NCBI GenBank assembly: GCA_030429785.1
Contig: JAUIEQ010000053.1
Location: 1 to 5,925 of the forward strand
Length of the DNA stretch: 5,925 nucleotides
Direction of reading: 5' to 3'
DNA from: a bacterium
GTDB lineage: Bacteria > Patescibacteriota > Patescibacteriia > S139-126 > S139-133
Shown here: in pieces, positions 1 to 5,414 of the stretch
Layout: every line of letters begins with the position of its first letter
Numbering within the stretch: the stretch's first letter is position 1
The notes under the pieces: generated by a model
Databases searched by the model: none
The model's input: only the letters and a program-made list of their open reading frames with translations
What the model was told of the DNA's origin: nothing
Translations under genes and position numbers: made by a program

Positions 1-486
1 GACATTGTACTGTATACCAGTTCTGATTATGACAAAAAACTGACTCCCAAAGACGCATTTGTCATTGATCGACCAGGCGAATTTGAAACACGAAATATTT
101 TTGTGTACGGCATTGGGTTTGAACATACCACTCTCTATACCATTACCACAGAACAGATAGTAATTGGACACCTGGGTCTCGCGCCACATTCTCAGCTCCC
201 ACAATTAGCCCAAGAGCTTGTGGAAGGTGTTGATATTCTTTGTATTCCTGTTGGCGGTGGCGATGGCCTTGATGGCAAACAAGCCGGCGCGCTAGTACAG
301 CAACTTGAGCCACGGGTTGTCATCCCAATGAACTACGCATTCCCTGGATCAAGTACAAAACTTGAAACTGAAAAAGCATTTTTGAAAGAACTTGGCGATC
401 CAAAGATTGAAAAAACCAGCAAACTAACAATCAAGCAAAAAGACTTGCCACAAGATGATCGCAAAGTAATTCTGCTCCATGAGTAG
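1..486 (+). CDS. MBL-fold (UlaG-like/COG2220-type) protein, C-terminal part, metal site degenerate
   Basis: The reading frame is open from base 1 to the TAG at 484-486, so the true start lies upstream and 161 residues are visible. The order of landmarks matches the Lactamase_B_3 / UlaG-like MBL family: a strand ending in the metal-loop position (residues 1-12), a P-G-E-F-E turn (25-29), an H-L-G segment (57-59), V-D-I-L-x-I-P-V-G-G (about 78-87) and V-I-P-M-x-Y (107-112), then a lysine-rich tail. The family normally carries H-x-H-x-D-H, an aspartate after H-L-G, and a histidine in I-P-M-H-Y. Here these read S7-x-D9-x-D11-K12, L60 and N111, so hydrolase activity is unlikely. Family members are cytosolic metal hydrolases; this copy may be structural or regulatory (inference). 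The next gene starts 21 bases after the stop, suggesting co-transcription with it and gyrA. The fold call is confident; any function is not. Confidence 0.85.
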   Translation, partial: DIVLYTSSDYDKKLTPKDAFVIDRPGEFETRNIFVYGIGFEHTTLYTITTEQIVIGHLGLAPHSQLPQLAQELVEGVDILCIPVGGGDGLDGKQAGALVQQLEPRVVIPMNYAFPGSSTKLETEKAFLKELGDPKIEKTSKLTIKQKDLPQDDRKVILLHE

Positions 487-507
487 TAAGTTAGCTTTTG
501 GTAGTTT

Positions 508-864
508 ATGCTAATAAAAAAAACAACCACCCGAACACTATTGGTCATCATCAGCTTCCTAGCAATTACTGCGCTCTGGTTATGGTATCAACAGACGCAC
601 TGGGAGCAATATGCTGGACTCAATCAACAACCCAGCACAACAACTCTTGAGCTACAAGAGAGCGCGGTCGATCTTCAGCAGCAGTCAGCAATATACCAAC
701 AGCAATGGGACCAAGCGCAACAACATATTATCAATCAATTAATCCAAGCAAGCTCGACTGCGACATCCAGCATTGGCATTAACGAAGCATCAAAAGCAGC
801 GCTCTTAAGAGCTTGGAATCAACATACAAGCAGCGCTTCTACCACAACAACAACTGAACAGTAA
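508..864 (+). CDS. Small Gln/Thr/Ser-rich protein with one N-terminal membrane anchor, hypothetical
   Basis: I do not recognise this 118-residue protein. Residues 1-9 are short and positive (M-L-I-K-K...R), residues about 10-26 are hydrophobic and aromatic (ending W-L-W-Y), and the rest is polar. That pattern fits a signal anchor with the N terminus inside and the bulk of the protein outside. The body is rich in glutamine (about 19 of 118 residues, with Q-Q and Q-Q-Q runs at 50-75), probably a helical or coiled stretch, and it ends in a Ser/Thr tail with five consecutive threonines. There is no lipobox cysteine. The gene sits 21 bases after the MBL gene and 4 bases before gyrA, so it is probably in the same transcript. 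The start is the first ATG in an open frame that closes just before gyrA, and no Shine-Dalgarno precedes it. No other plausible start gives the membrane segment. Function is unknown. Confidence 0.7.
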   Translation: MLIKKTTTRTLLVIISFLAITALWLWYQQTHWEQYAGLNQQPSTTTLELQESAVDLQQQSAIYQQQWDQAQQHIINQLIQASSTATSSIGINEASKAALLRAWNQHTSSASTTTTTEQ

Positions 865-868
865 TTAT

Positions 869-3364
869 ATGGCAACGAAAAAAAAATCAACAAACCCAGA
901 GAAAGAACAAAACAATAACGTCGGCAAGGTTGAACCACAACCAATTGTTCAAGAGATGCAGAGCTCATACCTGGATTACGCAATGAGTGTCATTGTATCC
1001 CGCGCACTACCTGATGTTCGCGATGGTCTCAAACCAGTACATCGACGTATTTTGTACGCGATGTGGTCCATTGGCGTTCGCTCATCTGCAAAGTTTCGCA
1101 AATCCGCAACAGTAGTCGGTGAAGTGATTGGTAAATACCATCCACATGGTGACTCAGCTATTTATGACAGTTTGGTACGACTTGCTCAAGACTTTTCAAT
1201 GCGGTATACGCTCGTCCATGGTCAAGGTAACTTCGGATCAATAGACGGCGACTCAGCAGCAGCCATGCGGTACACTGAAGCCAAAATGACCAAGCTTGCT
1301 GAAGAACTCTTATACGACATTGAAAAAGAAACTGTTGATTTTATACCAAACTACGATGGTTCGCATAACGAACCAACTGTCATGCCTGCGAAAGTCCCTA
1401 ACCTTTTGCTCAATGGTAGTCATGGCATTGCTGTTGGTATGGCTACAAGCATCGCGCCACATAACCTAAGCGAACTAATAGACGGCACGATTGAAGTCAT
1501 TGACAATCCAACTTGCGACGTAACTGACTTGATGCGACACATCAAAGGACCTGACTTTCCTACAGCTGGATTGATTTTTAATAATGAAGACATCAAAGCT
1601 GCGTATGCAACCGGGCGTGGCTCTGTTGTAATGCGTGGCCGGTGTGAAATTGTTGAAGAAAAAGCTGGTCAATTCAGAATTTTGATTAGCGAAATCCCAT
1701 TTCAAGTTAACAAATCAAACTTGCTTGAAAAAATTGCCTTACTCGTCAAAGACAAAAAAATCGAAGGCATCAAAGATCTGCGCGATGAATCAGACAAGGA
1801 TGGCATTCGAGTGGTCATTGAACTCAAAAAAGACGCTTACCCAAAGAAGATTCTCAACCAGCTGTACAAACACACACAGCTACAAAATTCATTCCATTTC
1901 AATATGGTTGCACTGGTTGATGGCATTCAACCACGAACATTATCACTCAAACAAATTCTAGAAGAGTTTGTAAAACACCGCCAAGTAGTCGTCAAACGAC
2001 GTGCTGAGTATGATCTTGCCAAAGCAAAAGATCGGGCACACATTTTGGAAGGATTGGTGATGGCGCTTGAAAAAATTGATGACATCATCAACACCATCAA
2101 GAAGTCGAAAGACAAAACCGAAGCTCGAGCGAATTTGATGAAAAAATTCAAAATGACTGAACGGCAAGCTGTAGCTATTCTCGAAATGCGCTTGCAGCAA
2201 CTTGCAAATCTAGAACGATTGCGCGTCGAAGAAGAGCTCAAAGAAAAACTTGATCTCATCAAGAAGCTTGAAACCTTACTCAAGTCAGCCAAAAAAATTC
2301 TTGAAGTCATCAAAAAAGAACTACTTGAAATCAAAGAAAAATATGGCGACCAACGACGTACACAAATCTTCCCGCATGCAGTTGACTCGTTTTCACAAGA
2401 AGACTTAATTCCGGATGAAACAACCATAGTTGTCATGACTCGTGATGGCTATATCAAACGAGTTCCACCAACAACCTTTAGAACACAAGGTCGTGGCGGC
2501 AAAGGCGTTGTTGGTCTGACTACCAAAGAAGAAGATATGGTTGATGACTTATTCACCACCAACACGCATGCGGATATCTTATTCTTCACCAACAAAGGTC
2601 GTGTCTTTCAACTCAAGGGGTATGACCTACCAACTGGATCGCGAACGAGCAAAGGCCAAGCGATGGTTAATTTCCTGCAGCTTTCACCAAATGAAAAAGT
2701 AACTGCAACGCGAGCACTTGATACCAGCCGAGACAACCAATACTTGGTGATGGTAACGCGGAATGGTCAAATCAAAAAAGTGGCACGTGATCAATTTGAT
2801 AACGTGCGACGATCAGGACTGATCGCAATTGGTCTCAAGGATGATGATGCACTCGAGTGGGTCAAAGGCACCAGCGGCAAAGATGACATCATCCTCACCA
2901 CTGCCAAAGGACAAGCAATTCGTTTCAAAGAAGCAGATATCCGTCCAATGGGACGAACCGCTGCTGGAGTACGAGCAATCAAGCTCAAAACAAACGATCA
3001 AGTCGTTGGTATGGACATTATCTTTGATGGCAAACCATCCCAAGATGAACAACTGCTAGTTGTGACAGAAAATGGCTATGGCAAGCGATCGCCACTTACT
3101 GAATACAAAGTACAAGGTCGTGGTGGCTCAGGCATCAAAACTGCTAATATCACAACAAAAACTGGTGCTATTGTTCATGGTGCAGTTGTCAACACGCTTG
3201 CGTCTGATGAGCTGGACATCATCGTAATGTCAGACAAAGGTCAAGTTATCAGACTTGATATCGATAGCGTTTCTAAGCTAGGTCGTGCGACTCAAGGCGT
3301 TCGGCTGATGAAATTCAAAGCCCAAGGCGATCACGTAGCTTCTGTTACACTGATCTCTGAATAA
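869..3364 (+). CDS. gyrA: DNA gyrase subunit A
   Basis: This is the DNA breakage-reunion subunit of type IIA topoisomerase, which with GyrB makes A2B2 and introduces negative supercoils using ATP; it is cytosolic, on the nucleoid. The protein is complete at 831 aa. After a 30-residue Lys/Asn/Gln-rich leader, the breakage-reunion domain runs about 31-505: S-Y-L-D-Y-A-M-S (33-40), the H-P-H-G-D-S helix (91-96), catalytic Arg134-Tyr135 in A-M-R-Y-T-E, the DNA-intercalating isoleucine at 187, and a coiled-coil arm about 375-495. The C-terminal beta-pinwheel (about 515-831) shows six blade repeats. The GyrA box Q-G-R-G-G-K-G at 540-546 identifies GyrA rather than ParC. A related Q-G-R-G-G-S-G lies in blade five (749-755). 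Quinolone-determining positions are wild type (S96 and D100, matching E. coli S83 and D87). There is no acidic tail. The ATG lies 4 bases after the previous stop with no clear Shine-Dalgarno, suggesting translational coupling. The gene ends in TAA just before a strong terminator. Confidence 0.98.
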   Translation: MATKKKSTNPEKEQNNNVGKVEPQPIVQEMQSSYLDYAMSVIVSRALPDVRDGLKPVHRRILYAMWSIGVRSSAKFRKSATVVGEVIGKYHPHGDSAIYDSLVRLAQDFSMRYTLVHGQGNFGSIDGDSAAAMRYTEAKMTKLAEELLYDIEKETVDFIPNYDGSHNEPTVMPAKVPNLLLNGSHGIAVGMATSIAPHNLSELIDGTIEVIDNPTCDVTDLMRHIKGPDFPTAGLIFNNEDIKAAYATGRGSVVMRGRCEIVEEKAGQFRILISEIPFQVNKSNLLEKIALLVKDKKIEGIKDLRDESDKDGIRVVIELKKDAYPKKILNQLYKHTQLQNSFHFNMVALVDGIQPRTLSLKQILEEFVKHRQVVVKRRAEYDLAKAKDRAHILEGLVMALEKIDDIINTIKKSKDKTEARANLMKKFKMTERQAVAILEMRLQQLANLERLRVEEELKEKLDLIKKLETLLKSAKKILEVIKKELLEIKEKYGDQRRTQIFPHAVDSFSQEDLIPDETTIVVMTRDGYIKRVPPTTFRTQGRGGKGVVGLTTKEEDMVDDLFTTNTHADILFFTNKGRVFQLKGYDLPTGSRTSKGQAMVNFLQLSPNEKVTATRALDTSRDNQYLVMVTRNGQIKKVARDQFDNVRRSGLIAIGLKDDDALEWVKGTSGKDDIILTTAKGQAIRFKEADIRPMGRTAAGVRAIKLKTNDQVVGMDIIFDGKPSQDEQLLVVTENGYGKRSPLTEYKVQGRGGSGIKTANITTKTGAIVHGAVVNTLASDELDIIVMSDKGQVIRLDIDSVSKLGRATQGVRLMKFKAQGDHVASVTLISE

Positions 3365-3376
3365 CACCTCTCACCT

Positions 3377-3409
3377 AAAAAAACTCCCGACCAGTTCGGG
3401 AGTTTTTTT
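3377..3409 (+). terminator. Rho-independent terminator of the gyrA cluster
   Basis: A perfect 8-bp stem, ACTCCCGA (3383-3390) with TCGGGAGT (3396-3403), encloses a 5-base loop and is followed by a run of T to 3409. A run of A at 3377-3383 precedes it, so the hairpin could also stop transcription coming from the right. It starts 12 bases after the gyrA stop codon. Confidence 0.93.
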
Positions 3410-3415
3410 CATTAT

Positions 3416-3444
3416 AAAAAAAGTCCTTGTGTTCAAGGACTTTT
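3416..3444 (-). terminator. Rho-independent terminator of the convergent minus-strand gene
   Basis: The arms AAAAGTCCTTG (3419-3429) and CAAGGACTTTT (3434-3444) pair perfectly around a TGTT loop. On the minus strand the hairpin ends in a T run (plus-strand A at 3416-3422). It lies about 10 bases beyond the TAA of the minus-strand gene and back-to-back with the gyrA terminator, so two convergent transcripts each have their own stop. Confidence 0.88.
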
Positions 3445-3454
3445 GATTGTGCGG

Positions 3455-3928
3455 TTATTTGATCACAAAAAAACGTTTGTCTTTTCTCGACCATGCAACA
3501 GGTGTGAGCATGCTTTGTTGCAACCGATTAACTACTTCAGAGGTTGTTATTGCAACATTGTCTTTATAAAACAGCTGCTGCGGATCAGGCTTATTTCGAG
3601 CTCCAAAAAGCGCTGTCACAGCTGTTATTAACTGATCTTTCATATCTCTTAACTCACACGGTCGTACATCAATATAAATAAAGTCTCCTTTTTGAAACAC
3701 GAGCCTGTCACCACGGAACAGCACAGCAGAACCATCGCGCCGACGCAACTGTGTATCAGTAGGTCGCCTCCTGTTATCCATAACATAAAAATAACAAGGC
3801 TCATTCACATGATACCAACCTATGATGTTTCGCTGATGTTGAGGGTCTTTGATCTCAAAATCATGAATATAATCAAAACCCTGAGCTTCATAAAAGCGAC
3901 GATCAGCCTTTTTGCCAAAACCAAACAT
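3455..3928 (-). CDS. Hypothetical protein, 157 aa, soluble and basic
   Basis: I do not recognise this protein and see no catalytic motif, signal peptide or membrane segment. It begins M-F-G-F-G-K-K-A-D-R-R, alternates short beta-like stretches (I-I-G-W-Y-H-V, C-Y-F-Y-V-M-D, F-I-Y-I-D-V-R) with charged loops, and has two arginine triplets at about residues 53-64. An A/L/T/V helix follows at about 100-110, and the end is K-D-K-R-F-F-V-I-K. The basic surface would allow nucleic-acid binding, but nothing shows it. The start is well supported: an AGGAGG lies 5 bases upstream of the ATG, and a near-consensus promoter lies about 70 bases upstream. The gene is a single-gene transcript with its own terminator, convergent with gyrA and divergent from the paralogue array on its other side. 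The good signals argue that it is a real, expressed gene although its role cannot be read from sequence. Confidence 0.82.
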   Translation of the reverse strand: MFGFGKKADRRFYEAQGFDYIHDFEIKDPQHQRNIIGWYHVNEPCYFYVMDNRRRPTDTQLRRRDGSAVLFRGDRLVFQKGDFIYIDVRPCELRDMKDQLITAVTALFGARNKPDPQQLFYKDNVAITTSEVVNRLQQSMLTPVAWSRKDKRFFVIK

Positions 3929-3933
3929 ACCAA

Positions 3934-3939
3934 CCTCCT
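3934..3939 (-). promoter_or_regulatory. Strong Shine-Dalgarno of the minus-strand hypothetical gene
   Basis: The minus strand reads AGGAGG here, 5 bases before the ATG at 3926-3928. This fixes the start codon of the 157-aa gene. Confidence 0.85.
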
Positions 3940-3969
3940 GTTTTTAGATAAATGAATACTGTTTTGATG

Positions 3970-3981
3970 TTATGTACATAA
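3970..3981. promoter_or_regulatory. 12-base perfect palindrome, possible operator
   Basis: TTATGTACATAA is its own reverse complement. It extends to 3967-3984 with one mismatched pair. It lies downstream of the -10 box of the minus-strand promoter, in the predicted 5' leader, where a bound dimeric repressor could block that promoter. AT-rich palindromes of this size also occur by chance, and no regulator gene is visible nearby, so operator function is only a suggestion. Confidence 0.35.
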
Positions 3982-3996
3982 AATGAACAATACTCG

Positions 3997-4025
3997 ACTA
4001 TACTATAAGCGCTCCGTCATGTCAA
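3997..4025 (-). promoter_or_regulatory. Sigma70-type promoter for the minus-strand hypothetical gene
   Basis: On the minus strand a consensus TTGACA (-35, plus-strand 4020-4025) is followed after 17 bases by TATAGT (-10, plus-strand 3997-4002, five of six consensus bases). Transcription would start near 3990, giving a leader of about 60 bases before the ATG at 3928. Confidence 0.72.
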
Positions 4026-4043
4026 GAAATACAAATACTAGCT

Positions 4044-4072
4044 TTGACAATACGTTAGCATCGTGGTTAACT
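4044..4072 (+). promoter_or_regulatory. Sigma70-type promoter for the first gene of the paralogue array
   Basis: A consensus TTGACA (4044-4049) is followed after 17 bases by TTAACT (4067-4072), a weak -10 preceded by TG one base upstream, as in extended -10 promoters. The start would fall near 4079, about 53 bases before the ATG at 4132. Its -35 box lies 18 bases from the -35 box of the divergent minus-strand promoter, so the two genes share one control region. Confidence 0.55.
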
Positions 4073-4120
4073 ATATTTTTGATCATTACAAATTCAATCT
4101 CACATACACCAACAATCAAC

Positions 4121-4126
4121 AAGGAG
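4121..4126 (+). promoter_or_regulatory. Shine-Dalgarno deciding the start of the first array gene
   Basis: AAGGAG lies 5 bases before the ATG at 4132. It favours that start over an in-frame GTG at 4063, which overlaps the predicted promoter. Confidence 0.75.
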
Positions 4127-4131
4127 CATCC

Positions 4132-4602
4132 ATGAACAGCTCTACTCACAACAATGCAGTTGACATGACCGGCTTTGCTGAGCAAATACGCAATGCCTGT
4201 TCACAAGTACCGAGGTTTGAAATCAAACAAAGCCATCTATTGGACAGACGGCTGCAAACCACAGACATACAATCAGCTCTCCTTGCGCTCAACAAGCACA
4301 TCAACAAAGACGATACGTCGTTTGTAGCGCAACTTGACTGCAACCACCTCGCCAACGGTGCGTATGTAGCAAGCCAAGTAGAGACGATCCTTCGAATCAA
4401 TGAAGGTCGCATGAACCCAATGTGGAATCATTTGATACAGTGCCCTGTTTGCTCTGGCAAGTTCATAGTTCTTATCAACCTGCTCTTACTTGCCTGTCAC
4501 ACAAAGTCACCACTAACTGTCTACAACAATCGACTTGAAAAAGCGTTGCGCGTTCTCTATTTAGAAATAAGAGAAGCCAATGCACAGTTCATACATGCCT
4601 AA
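4132..4602 (+). CDS. Hypothetical protein, first and shortest member of a three-gene tandem paralogue array (156 aa)
   Basis: I do not recognise the family. The protein is predicted largely helical, without signal peptide. A hydrophobic run at about 111-122 (F-I-V-L-I-N-L-L-L-L-A-C) is too short for a confident membrane span and is more likely a buried helix. It shares landmarks with the next two genes: T-T-D (43-45, as in the third copy), N-x-L-A-x-x-A (71-77), then W98 followed by Q103 at the same five-residue distance as in the others. Relative to them about 8 residues are missing between L73 and W98. It has a C-P-V-C pair at 104-107, matched by C-I-N-C in the third copy but absent from the second, so a conserved metal site is not supported. 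Start chosen from the Shine-Dalgarno at 4121. It has its own promoter and terminator, and no stop or frame damage is visible. Confidence 0.78.
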   Translation: MNSSTHNNAVDMTGFAEQIRNACSQVPRFEIKQSHLLDRRLQTTDIQSALLALNKHINKDDTSFVAQLDCNHLANGAYVASQVETILRINEGRMNPMWNHLIQCPVCSGKFIVLINLLLLACHTKSPLTVYNNRLEKALRVLYLEIREANAQFIHA

Positions 4603-4622
4603 ACCCGCCATGCGAATGAAAT

Positions 4623-4650
4623 AATCCCGATCAAACATATCGGGATTTTT
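4623..4650 (+). terminator. Rho-independent terminator of the first array gene
   Basis: The 9-bp perfect stem AATCCCGAT (4623-4631) with ATCGGGATT (4639-4647) has a 7-base loop and a T run to 4650. It starts 21 bases after the TAA, so the first array gene is probably transcribed alone. Confidence 0.9.
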
Positions 4651-4653
4651 AAC

Positions 4654-4666
4654 TTGCATATTCAGC
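4654..4666 (+). repeat. Leader repeat, copy 1 (TTGCATATTCAGC)
   Basis: This 13-base element recurs as TTGCACATACAGC at 5333-5345 with 11 of 13 bases the same. Each copy lies just after a related hairpin and 70-85 bases before the start of an array gene, so it looks like part of the duplicated unit. It may carry the -35 box. Confidence 0.5.
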
Positions 4667-4682
4667 GCATATATGATGTACT
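4654..4682 (+). promoter_or_regulatory. Possible promoter for the second array gene
   Basis: TTGCAT (4654-4659) is followed after 17 bases by TGTACT (4677-4682), each with four or five consensus bases. Other weak -10 candidates (TATGAT, TACTAT) overlap but have poorer spacing. A promoter is expected here because a strong terminator lies just upstream, but the exact boxes are uncertain. Confidence 0.4.
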
Positions 4683-4717
4683 ATGATACTACTGTTCTTT
4701 ATCAACCCAATCAATCT

Positions 4718-4723
4718 GGAGGT
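4718..4723 (+). promoter_or_regulatory. Shine-Dalgarno deciding the start of the second array gene
   Basis: GGAGGT lies 7 bases before the ATG at 4731. It argues against the in-frame ATG at 4683, which has no such site and would add 16 hydrophobic residues absent from the paralogue. Confidence 0.78.
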
Positions 4724-4730
4724 TGTGTAT

Positions 4731-5300
4731 ATGAATATCAACACTAAGACATTTGTTGAAGAAATACTTAAATACTGCCACCCTCGGATCGGCGATGATG
4801 ACTTATTGGTCACTGTGTACACCCCTTCGATCGATACTCATAACTTGTATATTGGTTTTGAGTCAATGATTAACGTTCTGTCAAAATACGACCTGCACGC
4901 AAACCCGCGTGTACTAACTCACATCAAACAGAACAAAAACAAACTCTCACACCCTGCGCATATTGTAGAATGGATAGCTCACATTTTTGTTTCCGCTAAA
5001 AATTTTGAATTATATAAGAATTACCAGCGGAGTCACACATCATGGGATGACATCAAACAATCTCGTAATTATTGTCTTCTGATCAAGGCTCTTGTTCGAT
5101 CACTACTTGAGGCAGCGCAACAAAACACCAAGCGAGTTGAAACTTTTTTTGAAATAACATTTGATCATTGCATGGAAGTTGTGTTCACAAAAGCCACAAG
5201 CCACACTGCCAAGATGCCTCGAATGACATCTCTTTTGAGCAAAAGCATTAACGCAGCCGTGCAAAACATCCCCCGTAGCAATGGCATAATACTGAACTAG
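4731..5300 (+). CDS. Hypothetical protein, second member of the tandem paralogue array (189 aa)
   Basis: I do not recognise the family. The protein is soluble, helical and rich in Lys, His and Asn. It aligns with the third array protein without a gap from residue 1 to 130: M-N-I-x-T-K at the start, K-L-[SA]-H-x-A at 71-76, E-W-x-A at 80-83, S-A at 88-89, S-W at 104-105, Q110, and S-x-x-E-A-A-Q at 124-130. By hand count 37 of 130 positions are identical. A further F-x-x-[IT]-F-D segment follows at about 140-145 with a small shift. The matching M-N-I-x-T-K start confirms ATG 4731. The conserved E, W, H and Q positions might form a binding or active site, but no known catalytic motif is evident. 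A strong terminator upstream separates it from the first member, and only an imperfect hairpin follows, so read-through into the third member is possible. It ends in TAG. Confidence 0.82.
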   Translation: MNINTKTFVEEILKYCHPRIGDDDLLVTVYTPSIDTHNLYIGFESMINVLSKYDLHANPRVLTHIKQNKNKLSHPAHIVEWIAHIFVSAKNFELYKNYQRSHTSWDDIKQSRNYCLLIKALVRSLLEAAQQNTKRVETFFEITFDHCMEVVFTKATSHTAKMPRMTSLLSKSINAAVQNIPRSNGIILN

Positions 5301-5304
5301 CAAC

Positions 5305-5327
5305 AATCCTGACCATGTATTCGGATT
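5305..5327 (+). terminator. Imperfect hairpin after the second array gene, weak or decayed terminator
   Basis: AATCCTGA (5305-5312) pairs with TTCGGATT (5320-5327) around a 7-base loop, with one T-C mismatch and one G-T pair, followed by ATTATTTG instead of a T run. Position, loop size and outer arms match the terminator at 4623-4650, so it looks like a diverged copy that may terminate poorly. Confidence 0.45.
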
Positions 5328-5332
5328 ATTAT

Positions 5333-5345
5333 TTGCACATACAGC
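5333..5345 (+). repeat. Leader repeat, copy 2 (TTGCACATACAGC)
   Basis: Matches copy 1 at 4654-4666 in 11 of 13 bases. Its ACAGC forms a small 5-bp inverted repeat with GCTGT at 5352-5356. I cannot find a convincing -10 box at normal distance, so whether a promoter exists before the third array gene is open. Confidence 0.48.
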
Positions 5346-5404
5346 TTACTTGCTGTGCCGCCTTACCCAAGCTACTCGCTACGGACAATCAACCATCACA
5401 CAAA

Positions 5405-5410
5405 GAGGGT
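5405..5410 (+). promoter_or_regulatory. Shine-Dalgarno of the third array gene
   Basis: GAGGGT lies 4 bases before the ATG at 5415. Together with the M-N-I-x-T-K match to the second array protein it fixes the start. Confidence 0.65.
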
Positions 5411-5414
5411 CGTA

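Noticed and set aside
1133..1190. Possible quinolone-resistance change in gyrA
   Set aside because: Ser96 and Asp100, equivalent to E. coli Ser83 and Asp87, are the sensitive-type residues.
1927..2436. 169-residue minus-strand ORF inside gyrA
   Set aside because: Serine/arginine-heavy translation typical of an antisense shadow of a conserved coding sequence, with no ribosome site or homology.
3692..3955. Plus-strand ORF opposite the 157-aa gene
   Set aside because: Shadow of a minus-strand gene with strong promoter, ribosome site and terminator; no signals of its own.
4063..4131. GTG start extending the first array gene by 23 residues
   Set aside because: It falls within the predicted promoter, while ATG 4132 has an AAGGAG at the right distance.
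4683..4730. ATG start extending the second array gene by 16 residues
   Set aside because: No ribosome site, and the paralogue begins with the same M-N-I-x-T-K as the protein from ATG 4731.
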